Shown here: piece by piece, positions 26,549-34,481 of the stretch | How positions within the stretch are numbered: position 1 is the stretch's first letter | Layout: every line of letters begins with the position of its first letter | Source of the DNA: Lysobacterales bacterium | Lineage (GTDB): Bacteria; Pseudomonadota; Gammaproteobacteria; Xanthomonadales; SZUA-5 | Assembly (NCBI GenBank): GCA_022841325.1 | Contig: JALHRS010000042.1 | Coordinates: 1-48,590 of the forward strand | DNA: 48,590 nt | Direction of reading: 5' to 3' | The notes under the pieces: model-generated | Seen by the model: only the letters and a program-made list of their open reading frames with translations | What the model was told of the DNA's origin: nothing | Databases searched by the model: none | Translations under genes and position numbers: made by a program

Positions 26549-26574
26549 TTCTGCGTTATGGCTGGGAGACTAGG
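26505..26574. repeat. Perfect 33-bp inverted repeat spanning the tRNA-Gln 3' end
   Basis: Arm 26505-26537 (starting CCTAGTCTCCCAGCCATAAC) and arm 26542-26574 are exact reverse complements around the 4-base loop CGGA. The right arm includes the last 16 bases of tRNA-Gln (3' half of the T-arm, acceptor strand, G and CCA). Read from the tRNA strand, the inner part forms a stable AACGCAGAAGGCCGCC hairpin directly after CCA. It could end or stabilise the tRNA transcript, though there is no T-run beyond TT. The left arm is the last copy of the tandem unit described for 26101-26548. Confidence 0.9.
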
Positions 26575-26632
26575 ATTCGAACCTAGATTGACGGAGTCAG
26601 AGTCCGTAGTCCTACCGTTGGACGATCTCCCA
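26559..26632 (-). tRNA. tRNA-Gln (anticodon CUG)
   Basis: Read on the minus strand from 26632, the acceptor TGGGAGA pairs with TCTCCCA. The D-arm is GTCC/GGAC and the anticodon stem ACGGA/TCCGT encloses the loop CTCTGAC (anticodon CTG, reading CAG). The T-arm is CTAGG-TTCGAAT-CCTAG. Discriminator G and CCA are encoded, for 74 nt in total. The 5' end is only 33 bases after the rpsI stop, with no room for a convincing separate promoter. It is therefore probably processed from the rplM-rpsI transcript. Confidence 0.96.
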
Positions 26633-26665
26633 ATAACTCCAAAGCACGGATCGTCGGTGGGACGA

Positions 26666-27058
26666 TTAGCGCTTGCTGTACTGGGTGGCGCGGCGGGCTT
26701 TGTGCAGGCCGACCTTCTTGCGCTCGACTTCGCGGGCGTCGCGGGTGAGGAAACCGGCGCGGCGCAGATCGCTGCGGAGGTTCTCGTCGTATTCCACCAG
26801 CGCGCGGGACAGGCCGAGGCGGATGGCGCCGGACTGGCCGGTCATGCCGCCACCTTCAACCGTGACCAGCACGTCGAAACGCTCGCTCAGCTGGGTGAGT
26901 TCCAGCGGCTGCTTGACGACCATACGGGCGGTCTCGCGGCCAAAGAACTGATCCAGGGTCTTGTCGTTGACGGTGATCTCGCCCTTGCCGGGGCGCAGGA
27001 ACACGCGTGCTGCGGAAGACTTGCGGCGGCCGGTGCCGTAGTACTGCGTAATCGCCAT
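26666..27058 (-). CDS. rpsI: 30S ribosomal protein S9
   Basis: 130 residues, full length for the family. [20 protein letters not shown] at the start, [18 protein letters not shown], and the basic tail [17 protein letters not shown] that reaches the ribosomal P site are all present. It lies nine bases after the rplM stop in the standard L13-S9 operon and is followed by tRNA-Gln. The stop is TAA. Confidence 0.98.
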   Translation of the reverse strand: MAITQYYGTGRRKSSAARVFLRPGKGEITVNDKTLDQFFGRETARMVVKQPLELTQLSERFDVLVTVEGGGMTGQSGAIRLGLSRALVEYDENLRSDLRRAGFLTRDAREVERKKVGLHKARRATQYSKR

Positions 27059-27067
27059 GACGAATCC

Positions 27068-27499
27068 TTATCCGATGTCGAGAACCGCGGGCTGCTGGGC
27101 GCTGTGCGGATGCTCGGCACCGGCGTACACCTTCAGCTTGCGGTACATATCACGGCCCAGCGGGCCTTTCGGCAGCATGCCCTTGACGGCGATCTCGATC
27201 GCGCGCTCCGGGTGCGTTGCCATCATGTTCTTCAGCGGTATCGTCTTGATGTTGCCGATGTAGCCGGTAACACGGTGATACAGCTTGTCGTTCAACTTGT
27301 TGCCCGTCACGTGAATCTTGTCGGCATTGATCACCACGAGGTAATCGCCGGTGTCGACGTGCGGGGTGTAGATTGCCTTGTGCTTGCCGCGCAGACGCCG
27401 TGCGAGTTCCGTGCACAGCCGGCCCAGCGTCTTGCCCGTGGCATCCACCAGAAACCAATCACGTTTCACGGTTTCCGATTTCGCGCTTACCGTCATCAT
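27068..27499 (-). CDS. rplM: 50S ribosomal protein L13
   Basis: 143 residues from ATG 27499 with AGGGAAGG upstream; a second ATG follows at once (27496). [49 protein letters not shown] [10 protein letters not shown], and [19 protein letters not shown] are diagnostic. The gene heads the rplM-rpsI operon and is divergent from the Fe-S protein gene. A longer frame reaching to 27763 runs into an intergenic palindrome and is not used. Confidence 0.98.
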   Translation of the reverse strand: MMTVSAKSETVKRDWFLVDATGKTLGRLCTELARRLRGKHKAIYTPHVDTGDYLVVINADKIHVTGNKLNDKLYHRVTGYIGNIKTIPLKNMMATHPERAIEIAVKGMLPKGPLGRDMYRKLKVYAGAEHPHSAQQPAVLDIG

Positions 27500-27537
27500 G
27501 GGGACCTTCCCTGGACCTTGCCTTACAAAGACCGACA

Positions 27538-27566
27538 AGTTTAGATGGGCATTGGAGAGCGCGCAA
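27538..27566 (-). promoter_or_regulatory. Candidate sigma-70 promoter of rplM-rpsI
   Basis: On the minus strand, TTGCGC (27566-27561), a 17-base spacer and TAAACT (27543-27538) lie about 39 bases before the rplM ATG. Both boxes match consensus at four of six positions, and the spacing is ideal. The position would leave a short leader carrying the AGGGAAGG site. Inferred from sequence only. Confidence 0.45.
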
Positions 27567-27695
27567 GCCCCCAGGATGAAGTTGGTAGGCAATCTGCTCA
27601 GTTTCGGGTCAGCAGCGAGCCGGTTGGGGGCCACTGGCGGGAGCTTTTTTGGGTCCAGACGGGTCTGGGCGCCGTTACGTCGACCCGCGAAGAGC

Positions 27696-27713
27696 GTCCA
27701 GACAAGTCTGGAC
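27696..27713. repeat. Dispersed palindrome GTCCAGACAAGTCTGGAC (family A)
   Basis: A perfect 8-bp inverted repeat around AA, flanked by GC on the left and CTAC on the right, in the gap between rplM and the Fe-S gene. A degenerate copy (GTCCAGACGGGTCTGGGC) sits ~40 bases to the left. The same palindrome or its compensated variants occurs at least seven more times in this window, always between genes. Confidence 0.85.
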
Positions 27714-27746
27714 CTACGAGAGCTGGGTGGACGGCATACTAGCGCA

Positions 27747-28922
27747 GTGAACGACGCCACCACAGCCCTGCCGGATCAGCCCAGTCGATTGCGCGAGCTG
27801 GCGGACGAGTGCGTGATGTGCGGGCTGTGCCTGCCGCATTGCCCGACGTTCCGTTTGAGCGGACTGGAAAGCCGTTCGCCACGGGGGCGGATCGCGCTGG
27901 CGCGGCAACTGCAGCCCGGCCTGGCGGTGGACGAATCCATCGCCAGCGCACTCGACACCTGTCTGCAATGTCGCGCTTGTGAGGCGGTGTGTCCGGCGCA
28001 GGTGAGTTATGGCGAAATCATCGAAACGGCGCGGGCGTTGACGGCGCCGACGCCTGGACTGTCCTCGCGATGGCTGAGTCTGGGACTGACCCGACCACGG
28101 TGGCTGGCGCGGGCTCTGGGCCTGGGCGGCGCCATGGCGCGGCTGTGGCCGGCGCTGACCCGACGCCTGGGTCGGCGCGCGCGCTGGCTGCTGCGTGCAC
28201 GGATGCCGATCGCGGCTTCGATATCGGCTGGGCAGACGGTGTTGTTTGCCGGCTGCGTGGCGCAGTCCTTCGAGCGTGAGGCGCAAGAAGCATTACTGCG
28301 AGTCGCGCAGGCGGCGTCGGCACCGCTCGGGCTCGTGGCCGGCCAGGTCTGCTGCGGCGCCCTGCCGCGACATCGCGGCGACACGGCCGGCGCGGATGCA
28401 TTGGCCAGTCGCAATCAGCGGATCTGGTCGCAGGCAGGCACTCAGACCATTGTTGCGCTCGACAGCGGCTGCGTGGCCGGCCTGAAGCAGGCCAGCGCCG
28501 GGATTGCGGTTGTTGAAGCCTGTCGCTGGCTGCTGGATCAACCGGCCACAGCGGGTTTACGGCTGCGGCCAAAGGCACAGCGGATCGGCTGGTACGCGCC
28601 CTGCACTCACCGCAATGTGCTGGGAGATGCCGTCGCCAGTGCTGCAATCCTGGCCTTGCTGCCAGACGCCGACGTGCAGCCGGTCAGTGCTGGACTGGGA
28701 TGCTGTGGCGCCGCCGGCCCGCACTTGCTGGCTCATCCGGATACCGCCGATGCATTGGCCGAACCGATCATCGACGCCATCCTGGCCCTGAAACTCGATG
28801 CGCTGGTCACCACCAATGTCGGCTGTGCCCTGCACCTGTCGGAACGCCTGCTGGCGCGTGGACTCAACATTCCCGTGCGCCATCCGCTGGCATGCTTGGC
28901 GGATCAACTGGAGATGGACTGA
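27747..28922 (+). CDS. (Fe-S)-binding oxidoreductase subunit, GlcF-like
   Basis: 391 residues from GTG 27747; the longer open frame upstream runs through a family-A palindrome and is rejected. Two 4Fe-4S motifs lie near the N-terminus: [12 protein letters not shown] (Cys22, 25, 28, 32) and [12 protein letters not shown] (Cys72, 75, 78, 82). Two CCG-type cysteine-rich domains follow, with [21 protein letters not shown] and [10 protein letters not shown]. This is the layout of glycolate oxidase subunit GlcF and related electron-transfer subunits that pair with an FAD-binding glcD/glcE. No such partner is present here, so the donor is unknown. The stop overlaps the coq7 translation start region with one base between. 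Confidence 0.87.
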   Translation: MNDATTALPDQPSRLRELADECVMCGLCLPHCPTFRLSGLESRSPRGRIALARQLQPGLAVDESIASALDTCLQCRACEAVCPAQVSYGEIIETARALTAPTPGLSSRWLSLGLTRPRWLARALGLGGAMARLWPALTRRLGRRARWLLRARMPIAASISAGQTVLFAGCVAQSFEREAQEALLRVAQAASAPLGLVAGQVCCGALPRHRGDTAGADALASRNQRIWSQAGTQTIVALDSGCVAGLKQASAGIAVVEACRWLLDQPATAGLRLRPKAQRIGWYAPCTHRNVLGDAVASAAILALLPDADVQPVSAGLGCCGAAGPHLLAHPDTADALAEPIIDAILALKLDALVTTNVGCALHLSERLLARGLNIPVRHPLACLADQLEMD

Positions 28923-28923
28923 G

Positions 28924-29583
28924 ATGAACGGTAACAATCGCCCATTGCGGCAGCTGTCCACGCTGGATCGATGGCTGGCGGAGGCCGATCGCGCCATGCG
29001 TACGGTGCTGGCGCCCGCTGAAGCACCGGACCGCGCCAGTCCGGGCGATGCCCATCCGCGCCTGGATTTCAGTGAGCAGGATCGACGCCATGTGGCCGGG
29101 CTGATGCGCATCAATCACGCTGGCGAGGTCTGTGCGCAGGCGCTGTATTACGGCCAGGCTGCGGTGGCGCGCGATCCCGAGGTGGCCGCGCACCTGACCC
29201 AGGCCGCGCGTGAAGAGGGCGATCATCTGGCCTGGTGCGAGGCGCGTTTGCACGAGCTCGGCAGCCGACCGAGTGTGTTCAACCCCTTCTGGTATGCCGG
29301 CGCCTTTGCCATCGGCGCCAGCGCCGGATTGATCGGCGATCGCTTGAGCCTGGGATTCGTGGTCGAGACCGAACGTCAGGTGGAAAGTCATCTGGGCGAA
29401 CATCTGACGCGCTTGCCGCCAGAGGACGAGCGCACCCGCGCCGTGCTGGAACAGATGCAGGCCGACGAGATCGAACACGGCGCCAGTGCACGCAAACGCG
29501 GCGGTGTCGACCTGCCCTGGCCCTTGCCGCGGCTGATGCAGATCGCCGCCGATACCCTGCGGGCGGTGGCGTATCGGGTGTAG
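28924..29583 (+). CDS. coq7: 2-polyprenyl-3-methyl-6-methoxy-1,4-benzoquinone monooxygenase
   Basis: 219 residues; di-iron hydroxylase of ubiquinone synthesis that adds the C6 hydroxyl to demethoxyubiquinone. The carboxylate-histidine ligands are in place: Glu68 (RINHAGEV), Glu98/His101 (EEGDH), Glu150 (VETERQ), and Glu182/His185 (DEIEHG). The hydrophobic membrane-docking segment FWYAGAFAIGASAGLIGD follows the first repeat. ATG 28924 lies one base after the stop of the Fe-S gene, with GGAG 11 bases upstream inside that gene. Translation of the two is probably coupled. Coq7 is one of several alternatives to UbiF used in this order. Confidence 0.96.
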   Translation: MNGNNRPLRQLSTLDRWLAEADRAMRTVLAPAEAPDRASPGDAHPRLDFSEQDRRHVAGLMRINHAGEVCAQALYYGQAAVARDPEVAAHLTQAAREEGDHLAWCEARLHELGSRPSVFNPFWYAGAFAIGASAGLIGDRLSLGFVVETERQVESHLGEHLTRLPPEDERTRAVLEQMQADEIEHGASARKRGGVDLPWPLPRLMQIAADTLRAVAYRV

Positions 29584-29921
29584 AGAGCATCGGTGTGCGA
29601 GGCTCTGGTAGTGCCGAGCTTGCTCGGCAGGGTGTGCTGAAGAGCCCACAAGCCGAGCCAAAGCAGCGGAGCAAGCTCCGCTCTACGAGAGCATCGGCGT
29701 GCGAGGCTCTGGTAGTGCCGAGCTTGCTCGGCAGGGTGTGCTGAAAAGCCCACAAGCCCAGCCAAAGCAGCGGAGCGAGCTCCGCTCTACGAGAGCATCG
29801 GTGTGCGAGGCTCTGGTAGTGCCGAGCTTGCTCGGCAGGGTGTGCTGAAAAGCCCACAAGCCCAGCCAAAGCAGCGGAGCGAGCTCCGCTCTACGAGAGC
29901 GTCGGTGTGCGAGGCCTTGGT
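29583..29921. repeat. Array B1: three 104-bp tandem units of the paired palindrome (family B)
   Basis: Units start with GAGAGCATCGG(T/C)GTGCG at 29583, 29687 and 29791, with the start of a fourth at 29895: an exact 104-bp period. Each holds GCCGAGCTTGCTCGGC and GCGGAGC(A/G)AGCTCCGC about 40 bp apart. The array begins at the coq7 stop. Orientation is opposite to arrays B2-B4. Unit 1 differs from 2 and 3 by single changes (AAGCCGAGCC versus AAGCCCAGCC). Confidence 0.92.
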
Positions 29922-29930
29922 TGGGCGGCT

Positions 29931-30040
29931 GTCACGTAGACCCTGCGGGTCAACGTGACCTCCTGACTGTGGGAGCGGATTTATCCGCGATCGGCAGCCC
30001 GATAGAGCCGAAGCGTCGCGGGCAGAGCCCGCTCCCACAG
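29931..30040. repeat. Family D palindrome followed by CTGTGGGAGC hairpin (family F)
   Basis: 29931-29959 is the reverse-orientation copy of the repeat at 379-407, with a GACCC/GGGTC hairpin inside. 29967-30040 is a separate element with terminal arms CTGTGGGAGC and GCTCCCACAG and an inner GCGGATTTATCCGC hairpin. Together with array B1 they fill the 472-bp gap between coq7 and speD. The two genes are convergent, so one of these hairpins may serve as a bidirectional end signal, but there is no T-run. Confidence 0.75.
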
Positions 30041-30055
30041 TGAGCCCGGCAGCCC

Positions 30056-30880
30056 TCAATCGAGATTGCGGCCGTGGAAGAGCTCGCCGATCTCGCGGCG
30101 GACCTGGGCCTCGATGCGCGAGCGGTCCTTGAACGAGAGTTCGTTCTTGCTGGCTTCGAACAGATAGGTGTCGAGGTCGAATTCCTTGATGTGCATCTTC
30201 GTGTGGAAGATGTTCTCCTGGTAAACATTGACGTCGAACATCTCGTAGCGGTTCTTGATCGGCCGGCTGAGGAAGTCCTGGATCGAGTTGATCTTGTGAT
30301 CGATGTAGTGCTTGCGGCCCTTGATGTCGCGGGTGGCGCCACGGACACGGTAGTCCATGATCACGATGTCCGACTCGAAACTGTCGATCAGGTAGTTCAG
30401 CGCCTTCAGCGGCGAGATCACGCCGCAGGTGGCCACGTCGATATCGGCACGGAAGGTGCTGATGCCGTTGAAGGGATGGCTTTCCGGATAGGTGTGCACC
30501 GTGATGTGGCTCTTGTCCAGATGGGCCACCACGCTGGCCTCGGGCGGATCGATCTGCTCGCGCATGGCGTCTTTCAGCATCTCGCGGCCGATGTCGGCGC
30601 GATCGATGACCGGCTGTTCGGAAATCAGGATGGTCACGCTGGCGCCCTGCGGATCGTAGTCCTGACGGGCCACATTGAGGATGTTGGCGCCGATGATGTC
30701 AGCCACCTCGGTCAGGATCTCGGTCAGACGCTCGGCGTTGTATGCCTCATCGATGTACTCGATGTAGCGATTGCGCTGCTCTTCGGTCACCGCATAGCAG
30801 ACGTCGTAGATGTTGAAGCTCAGGGCCTTGGTGAGGTTGTTGAATCCTTCCAGCTTGAGGCGCGGAATCGGCTTGACCAT
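30056..30880 (-). CDS. speD: S-adenosylmethionine decarboxylase proenzyme
   Basis: 274 residues from ATG 30880 (GGGAG just upstream), the long gammaproteobacterial type like E. coli SpeD. It makes decarboxylated SAM, the aminopropyl donor for spermidine. The self-cleavage site [14 protein letters not shown] is present; Ser124 would become the pyruvoyl group after cleavage at Lys123-Ser124. [20 protein letters not shown] contains the conserved catalytic Cys region. It is divergent from the Clp gene across 217 bases. This neighbourhood is familiar from Xanthomonadales. Confidence 0.97.
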   Translation of the reverse strand: MVKPIPRLKLEGFNNLTKALSFNIYDVCYAVTEEQRNRYIEYIDEAYNAERLTEILTEVADIIGANILNVARQDYDPQGASVTILISEQPVIDRADIGREMLKDAMREQIDPPEASVVAHLDKSHITVHTYPESHPFNGISTFRADIDVATCGVISPLKALNYLIDSFESDIVIMDYRVRGATRDIKGRKHYIDHKINSIQDFLSRPIKNRYEMFDVNVYQENIFHTKMHIKEFDLDTYLFEASKNELSFKDRSRIEAQVRREIGELFHGRNLD

Positions 30881-31057
30881 GGTGATCTCCCAACGAGGAT
30901 CGAAAGAGCGCACAGACCTGCCGGAGCTGGGCCGAAAACGCGGGGGCGCAAATTATGGGGCAAAGCGCCGGCAGGGGACACCCGAGTTTTATGACAATCG
31001 CGAGCCATTCAGCTCTCGCACCGGCGCGCACCCCCTGCAGCCACCCTGCCCTCGCAT

Positions 31058-31065
31058 GCTATAAG
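31058..31065 (+). promoter_or_regulatory. Candidate extended -10 promoter of clp
   Basis: TGCTATAAG, an extended -10 (TGnTATAAT-like), starts at 31058 about 32 bases before the clp start. No good -35 box is present, as expected for extended -10 promoters. The transcript would have a short leader containing the GGGGGAG ribosome-binding site. Confidence 0.4.
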
Positions 31066-31097
31066 TTTGCAGATGATGACCCGCGCGGGGGAGCGCC

Positions 31098-31820
31098 ATG
31101 GCCGGCCCGGTTGCATTGCCTGTGAAATCACTGTTGCGATATTCGCTGCAAGCCAGCATGCGCAAGTTGGCCGAAACCCGGCCGCTGGCGCCGCAGCCGG
31201 CGGACATCGATCGCTTTCTGTCCCTGTGCCATCGCCGTCGCTATCCATCGAAGGCGCCGATCATTCGCCCGGGCGATGTCGCCAACACGCTGTACTACAT
31301 CATCGAGGGCTCGCTCGCGGTCATGACCGAGGATGACGAAGGTCGGGAACTGATCCTGGCCTATGTCAACGAGGGCGATTACATCGGCGAGATGGGCCTG
31401 TTCATGGAAGTGGAGAAGCGCGAGGTCATGGTGCGCTCGCGGGTGCCCTGCGAACTGGCCGAGATCAGCTACGAGCGCCTGTTCCAGCTGTTCGAGGGTC
31501 CGCTCAAGGACGAATGCCCGCGCATCCTGTTCTCGATTGCCACGCAGCTGACCAAGCGCGTGCTGCAGACCAGCCGCAAGGTCTCCAGACTGGCTTTCAT
31601 GGACGTCACCAGCCGGGTTGCCCGCACGCTGGTCGATTTGTGCGAAGAGCCCGACGCGATGTCGCACCCGCAGGGCACGCAGATCCGGATATCGCGCCAG
31701 GAAATCTCGCGCATCGTCGGCTGCTCGCGGGAGATGGTGGGTCGGGTGCTGAAGCAGCTCGAAGAGGAAGGCAAGATCTCGGTGGCCGGCAAGACCATCG
31801 TGGTGTTTCAGACGCGGTAG
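31098..31820 (+). CDS. clp: CRP-family transcription regulator, Clp type
   Basis: 240 residues from ATG 31098 with GGGGGAG before it. The cyclic-nucleotide-binding barrel spans ~30-145 (IIRPGDVANTLYYIIEGSLA, GDYIGEMGLFMEVEKREVMV), a dimerisation helix ~150-175, and a winged HTH with recognition helix SRQEISRIVGCSREMVGRVL. The N-terminal extension and overall sequence match Clp of Xanthomonas. In Xanthomonas, Clp controls virulence and extracellular enzymes and is inhibited by c-di-GMP, not activated by cAMP. Whether this orthologue senses c-di-GMP cannot be read directly. It could control the secreted proteases in the window, but I saw no strong TGTGA-N6-TCACA site there. Confidence 0.93.
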   Translation: MAGPVALPVKSLLRYSLQASMRKLAETRPLAPQPADIDRFLSLCHRRRYPSKAPIIRPGDVANTLYYIIEGSLAVMTEDDEGRELILAYVNEGDYIGEMGLFMEVEKREVMVRSRVPCELAEISYERLFQLFEGPLKDECPRILFSIATQLTKRVLQTSRKVSRLAFMDVTSRVARTLVDLCEEPDAMSHPQGTQIRISRQEISRIVGCSREMVGRVLKQLEEEGKISVAGKTIVVFQTR

Positions 31821-31893
31821 GCCTGGGCGGGGCACGGGGCACGGGGCACGGGAAGGCTAAGCCACTCTTGCCCCGAACCTGAGGCATCTGTAG

Positions 31894-32147
31894 GTCCAGA
31901 CTTGTCTGGACGCTTCTCCAGCATGACGCAAGAGCGTCCAGACAAGTCTGGACCTACAACAGCCTTGGACCGGCGTCATTGCGACCCCGGACTTGATCCG
32001 GGGGAAGCAATCAAGACGCACAGCTGCAATGCACTGGATTGCTTCGTCACTGCGTTCCTCGCAATGACGCCGAAACCGAGCGCATCGGGCATGAAGAGCT
32101 GGGCGTAGCGCTGCGGAGGGCGCAGAAGCGTCCAGACAAGTCTGGAC
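31894..32147. repeat. Repeat cluster: three family A palindromes and one ~100-bp TIR element (family C)
   Basis: The 574-bp gap between clp and fis holds family A palindromes at 31894-31911, 31936-31953 and 32130-32147. It also holds one family C element at 31972-32071, bounded by GGCGTCATTGCGA and TCGCAATGACGCC and inverted relative to the other C copies. The last ~245 bases before fis (32150-32394) are free of repeats and more AT-rich, and should carry the fis promoter. TTGACG (32279) and TATCCT (32304) are a weak candidate pair with a long 19-base spacer. No gene is seen in the gap. Confidence 0.85.
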
Positions 32148-32394
32148 CTACCACAGTCCGCAGCGTCGGCGCCTCGCGGCCCTTGTCTGTGAATCAGCGC
32201 ATATCCGGACCTTTGCGCCGGATTCCTGGTCCGATTCGCCAAACCCATCGCGCTTCGTCGGAATTTCCAGGAAATCAATTGACGCACGCAAAGGAGTTGG
32301 GGGTATCCTCAGCCTTCGCTATCCCCATAACTCACCTGAACGCTGCGCTTGCGCGGCGCGGGTAGTCTTGTCCTTGAAGGGAAGGATGTTCCGG

Positions 32395-32673
32395 ATGACT
32401 GTTGCACTCTCGTACGAACGCAGCCCTGAACCGATCCGCAGCGAGACCACGCTGCGCGAAGCGGCGACGCGCGTCGTACGCCGCTATCTGCACGATCTCA
32501 ACGGCAGCGACTGCAATGATCTGTTCACGCTGATGCTGCGGCAGGTCGAGCAACCGGTGCTGGAAGAGGCCTTGCGTCACTGCGGTGGCAATCTCACACG
32601 CACGGCCGAGTTGCTGGGCATGAACCGCGCCACCTTGCGCAAGAAGCTGGGCGAACACGGCATCACTGCCTGA
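32395..32673 (+). CDS. fis: DNA-binding protein Fis
   Basis: 92 residues from ATG 32395, which has GAAGGA eight bases upstream; ATG 32386 is possible but sits directly on that site. The C-terminal half VEQPVLEEALRHCGGNLTRT, then AELLGMNRATLRKKLGEHGI, is the conserved Fis HTH. Fis is a nucleoid-associated dimer that bends DNA and activates rRNA promoters. The position directly upstream of purH matches Xanthomonas genomes; in enterobacteria it follows dusB instead. Confidence 0.95.
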   Translation: MTVALSYERSPEPIRSETTLREAATRVVRRYLHDLNGSDCNDLFTLMLRQVEQPVLEEALRHCGGNLTRTAELLGMNRATLRKKLGEHGITA

Positions 32674-32745
32674 ATCGGCTTGCACCGGGGCGATGACTCC
32701 CGCAGCATCGCCGACCCGATGAAACCCAGGCACATCGAGGCTCGC

Positions 32746-34329
32746 ATGCCACTAGACCCGCGACTACCGATCCGCCGCGCCCTGCTGAGTGTGTCCGACA
32801 AGCGCGGCTTGCTGGATCTGGCTGCCGCTTTGAGCGCTCACCAGGTCGAGATCTGGTCGACCGGCGGCACCGCGCGCGCGCTGCGCGACGCCGGCATCAG
32901 CGTCACCGATGTCAGTCATGTCACCGGTTTCCCGGAAATCATGGATGGCCGCGTCAAGACCCTGCATCCGGCCATCCACGGTGGCTTGCTCGGCCGCGCC
33001 GGGGTCGATGATTCGGTGATGCGCGAACACGGCATCCAGGCCATCGACCTGCTGGTGGTGAATCTGTACCCCTTCGCGGCCACGGTCGCCAAGCCCGGGT
33101 GCAGCCTGGAGGACGCCATCGAGAACATCGATATCGGTGGGCCGGCGATGCTGCGTGCCGGCGCCAAGAACCACGAGCGGGTGACCGTGGTCGTGAACCC
33201 CGATGACTACGGCATGATCGTAGCCGCGCTCAAGTCTGGCGGCACCGAGCTGACGCAACGTCGCCAGCTGGCCGCCAGCACCTATGCCCATTGCGCCCGC
33301 TATGACGGCCAGGTGGCCGAGTATCTGGGCGCTCGCGCCGCTAATCCGGAGCAGCCCGAGGCCCATCCGCCCACGCTGCATCTGTCGCTGCGCCGCGGCG
33401 AAGCGCTTCGCTACGGCGAAAACCCGCATCAGGCTGCCGCGCTGTACCTGGAAGATCCGCTGCCGGCGGCCAGTGTGGCCGCGGCGAAGTTCATGCAGGG
33501 CAAGACGCTGTCGTTCAACAATCTGGCTGACGCCGACGCCGCGCTGGAATGCGTCAAGCAGTTCGACGAAGCCGCCTGCGTGATCGTCAAGCACGCCAAT
33601 CCCTGCGGTGTGGCTGTGGCTCACTCGCTGAGCGAGGCCTACGAACGCGCCTACGCCACCGATCCGGTCTCGGCTTTCGGCGGCATCATCGCCTTCAATC
33701 GACCGCTGGACGGCGAAACTGCGCGGATCATCGTGCAACGTCAGTTCGTCGAGGTGGTGATTGCCCCGAGCTTCCACGAGCTGGCGCTGGCAGCCCTGGC
33801 CAGCAAGCCCAATGTGCGGGTACTGGCCACCGGGCCGCTGCCGGATATGGCCAGCGCGATCCCCGGTCGTGACATCAAGCGCATCGCCGGCGGCCTGCTG
33901 GTGCAGGACAGCGACAGCGACCGCATCTGTGCCCGCGACCTGCGGGTGGTCAGTCAGCGGGCGCCATCGGCGCAGGAATTCGCCGATCTGATCTTCGCCT
34001 GGAAGCTGGCGATGTTCGTCAAGTCCAATGCCATCGTCTACGCCCGCGATGGCCGTTCGATCGGCATTGGCGCCGGGCAGATGAGTCGCGTGGTCAGTGC
34101 CCAGATTGCCGGCTGGAAAGCCGAGCAGGCCAATCTCAAGGTGCCGGGATCGGCGATGGCTTCCGATGCCTTCTTTCCCTTCCGCGACGGCATCGATGCC
34201 GCCGCCAGGGCAGGCATCCGGGCGGTGATCCAGCCGGGCGGCTCGATGCGCGATCAGGAAGTCATCGATGCCGCCGACGAGCACGACATGGCGATGGTGT
34301 TCACCGGCGTGCGCCATTTCCGTCATTGA
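32746..34329 (+). CDS. purH: Bifunctional AICAR transformylase/IMP cyclohydrolase
   Basis: 527 residues; catalyses the last two steps of IMP synthesis. The N-terminal MGS-like cyclohydrolase domain shows [42 protein letters not shown] and VVNLYPF. The C-terminal transformylase domain shows [53 protein letters not shown] and [15 protein letters not shown] 32746 has GAGG five bases upstream and begins at the usual family start; the open frame begins earlier without a ribosome-binding site. It follows fis by 72 bases, probably in one operon. Confidence 0.97.
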   Translation: MPLDPRLPIRRALLSVSDKRGLLDLAAALSAHQVEIWSTGGTARALRDAGISVTDVSHVTGFPEIMDGRVKTLHPAIHGGLLGRAGVDDSVMREHGIQAIDLLVVNLYPFAATVAKPGCSLEDAIENIDIGGPAMLRAGAKNHERVTVVVNPDDYGMIVAALKSGGTELTQRRQLAASTYAHCARYDGQVAEYLGARAANPEQPEAHPPTLHLSLRRGEALRYGENPHQAAALYLEDPLPAASVAAAKFMQGKTLSFNNLADADAALECVKQFDEAACVIVKHANPCGVAVAHSLSEAYERAYATDPVSAFGGIIAFNRPLDGETARIIVQRQFVEVVIAPSFHELALAALASKPNVRVLATGPLPDMASAIPGRDIKRIAGGLLVQDSDSDRICARDLRVVSQRAPSAQEFADLIFAWKLAMFVKSNAIVYARDGRSIGIGAGQMSRVVSAQIAGWKAEQANLKVPGSAMASDAFFPFRDGIDAAARAGIRAVIQPGGSMRDQEVIDAADEHDMAMVFTGVRHFRH

Positions 34330-34481
34330 TGCCAAGCCGGTGCTGAACCGGGAAACGCGGTTGAGCCGGCTGGCGTTCACGGAACCCTGCACCTTGGCGG
34401 TTATGCTCCACGCCGATCTCGCGCTGGCTGGCATGGCCTGACAGCGCGTTGCGCCCGTCTCCGCTGCAATCGAGAACACGC

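Noticed and set aside
26129..26573. Open frames across the tandem units beside tRNA-Gln
   Set aside because: They repeat with the DNA unit, have no ribosome-binding site, and overlap the tRNA end.
26101..26574. tRNA-Gln locus as the attachment site of an integrated element
   Set aside because: The tRNA-end copies are inverted relative to the tRNA, and no integrase or direct-repeat-bounded island is seen.
31122..31132. TGTGAAATCAC near the clp start considered as a CRP/Clp autoregulatory site
   Set aside because: The half-sites are separated by one base instead of six, and the site lies inside the coding sequence.
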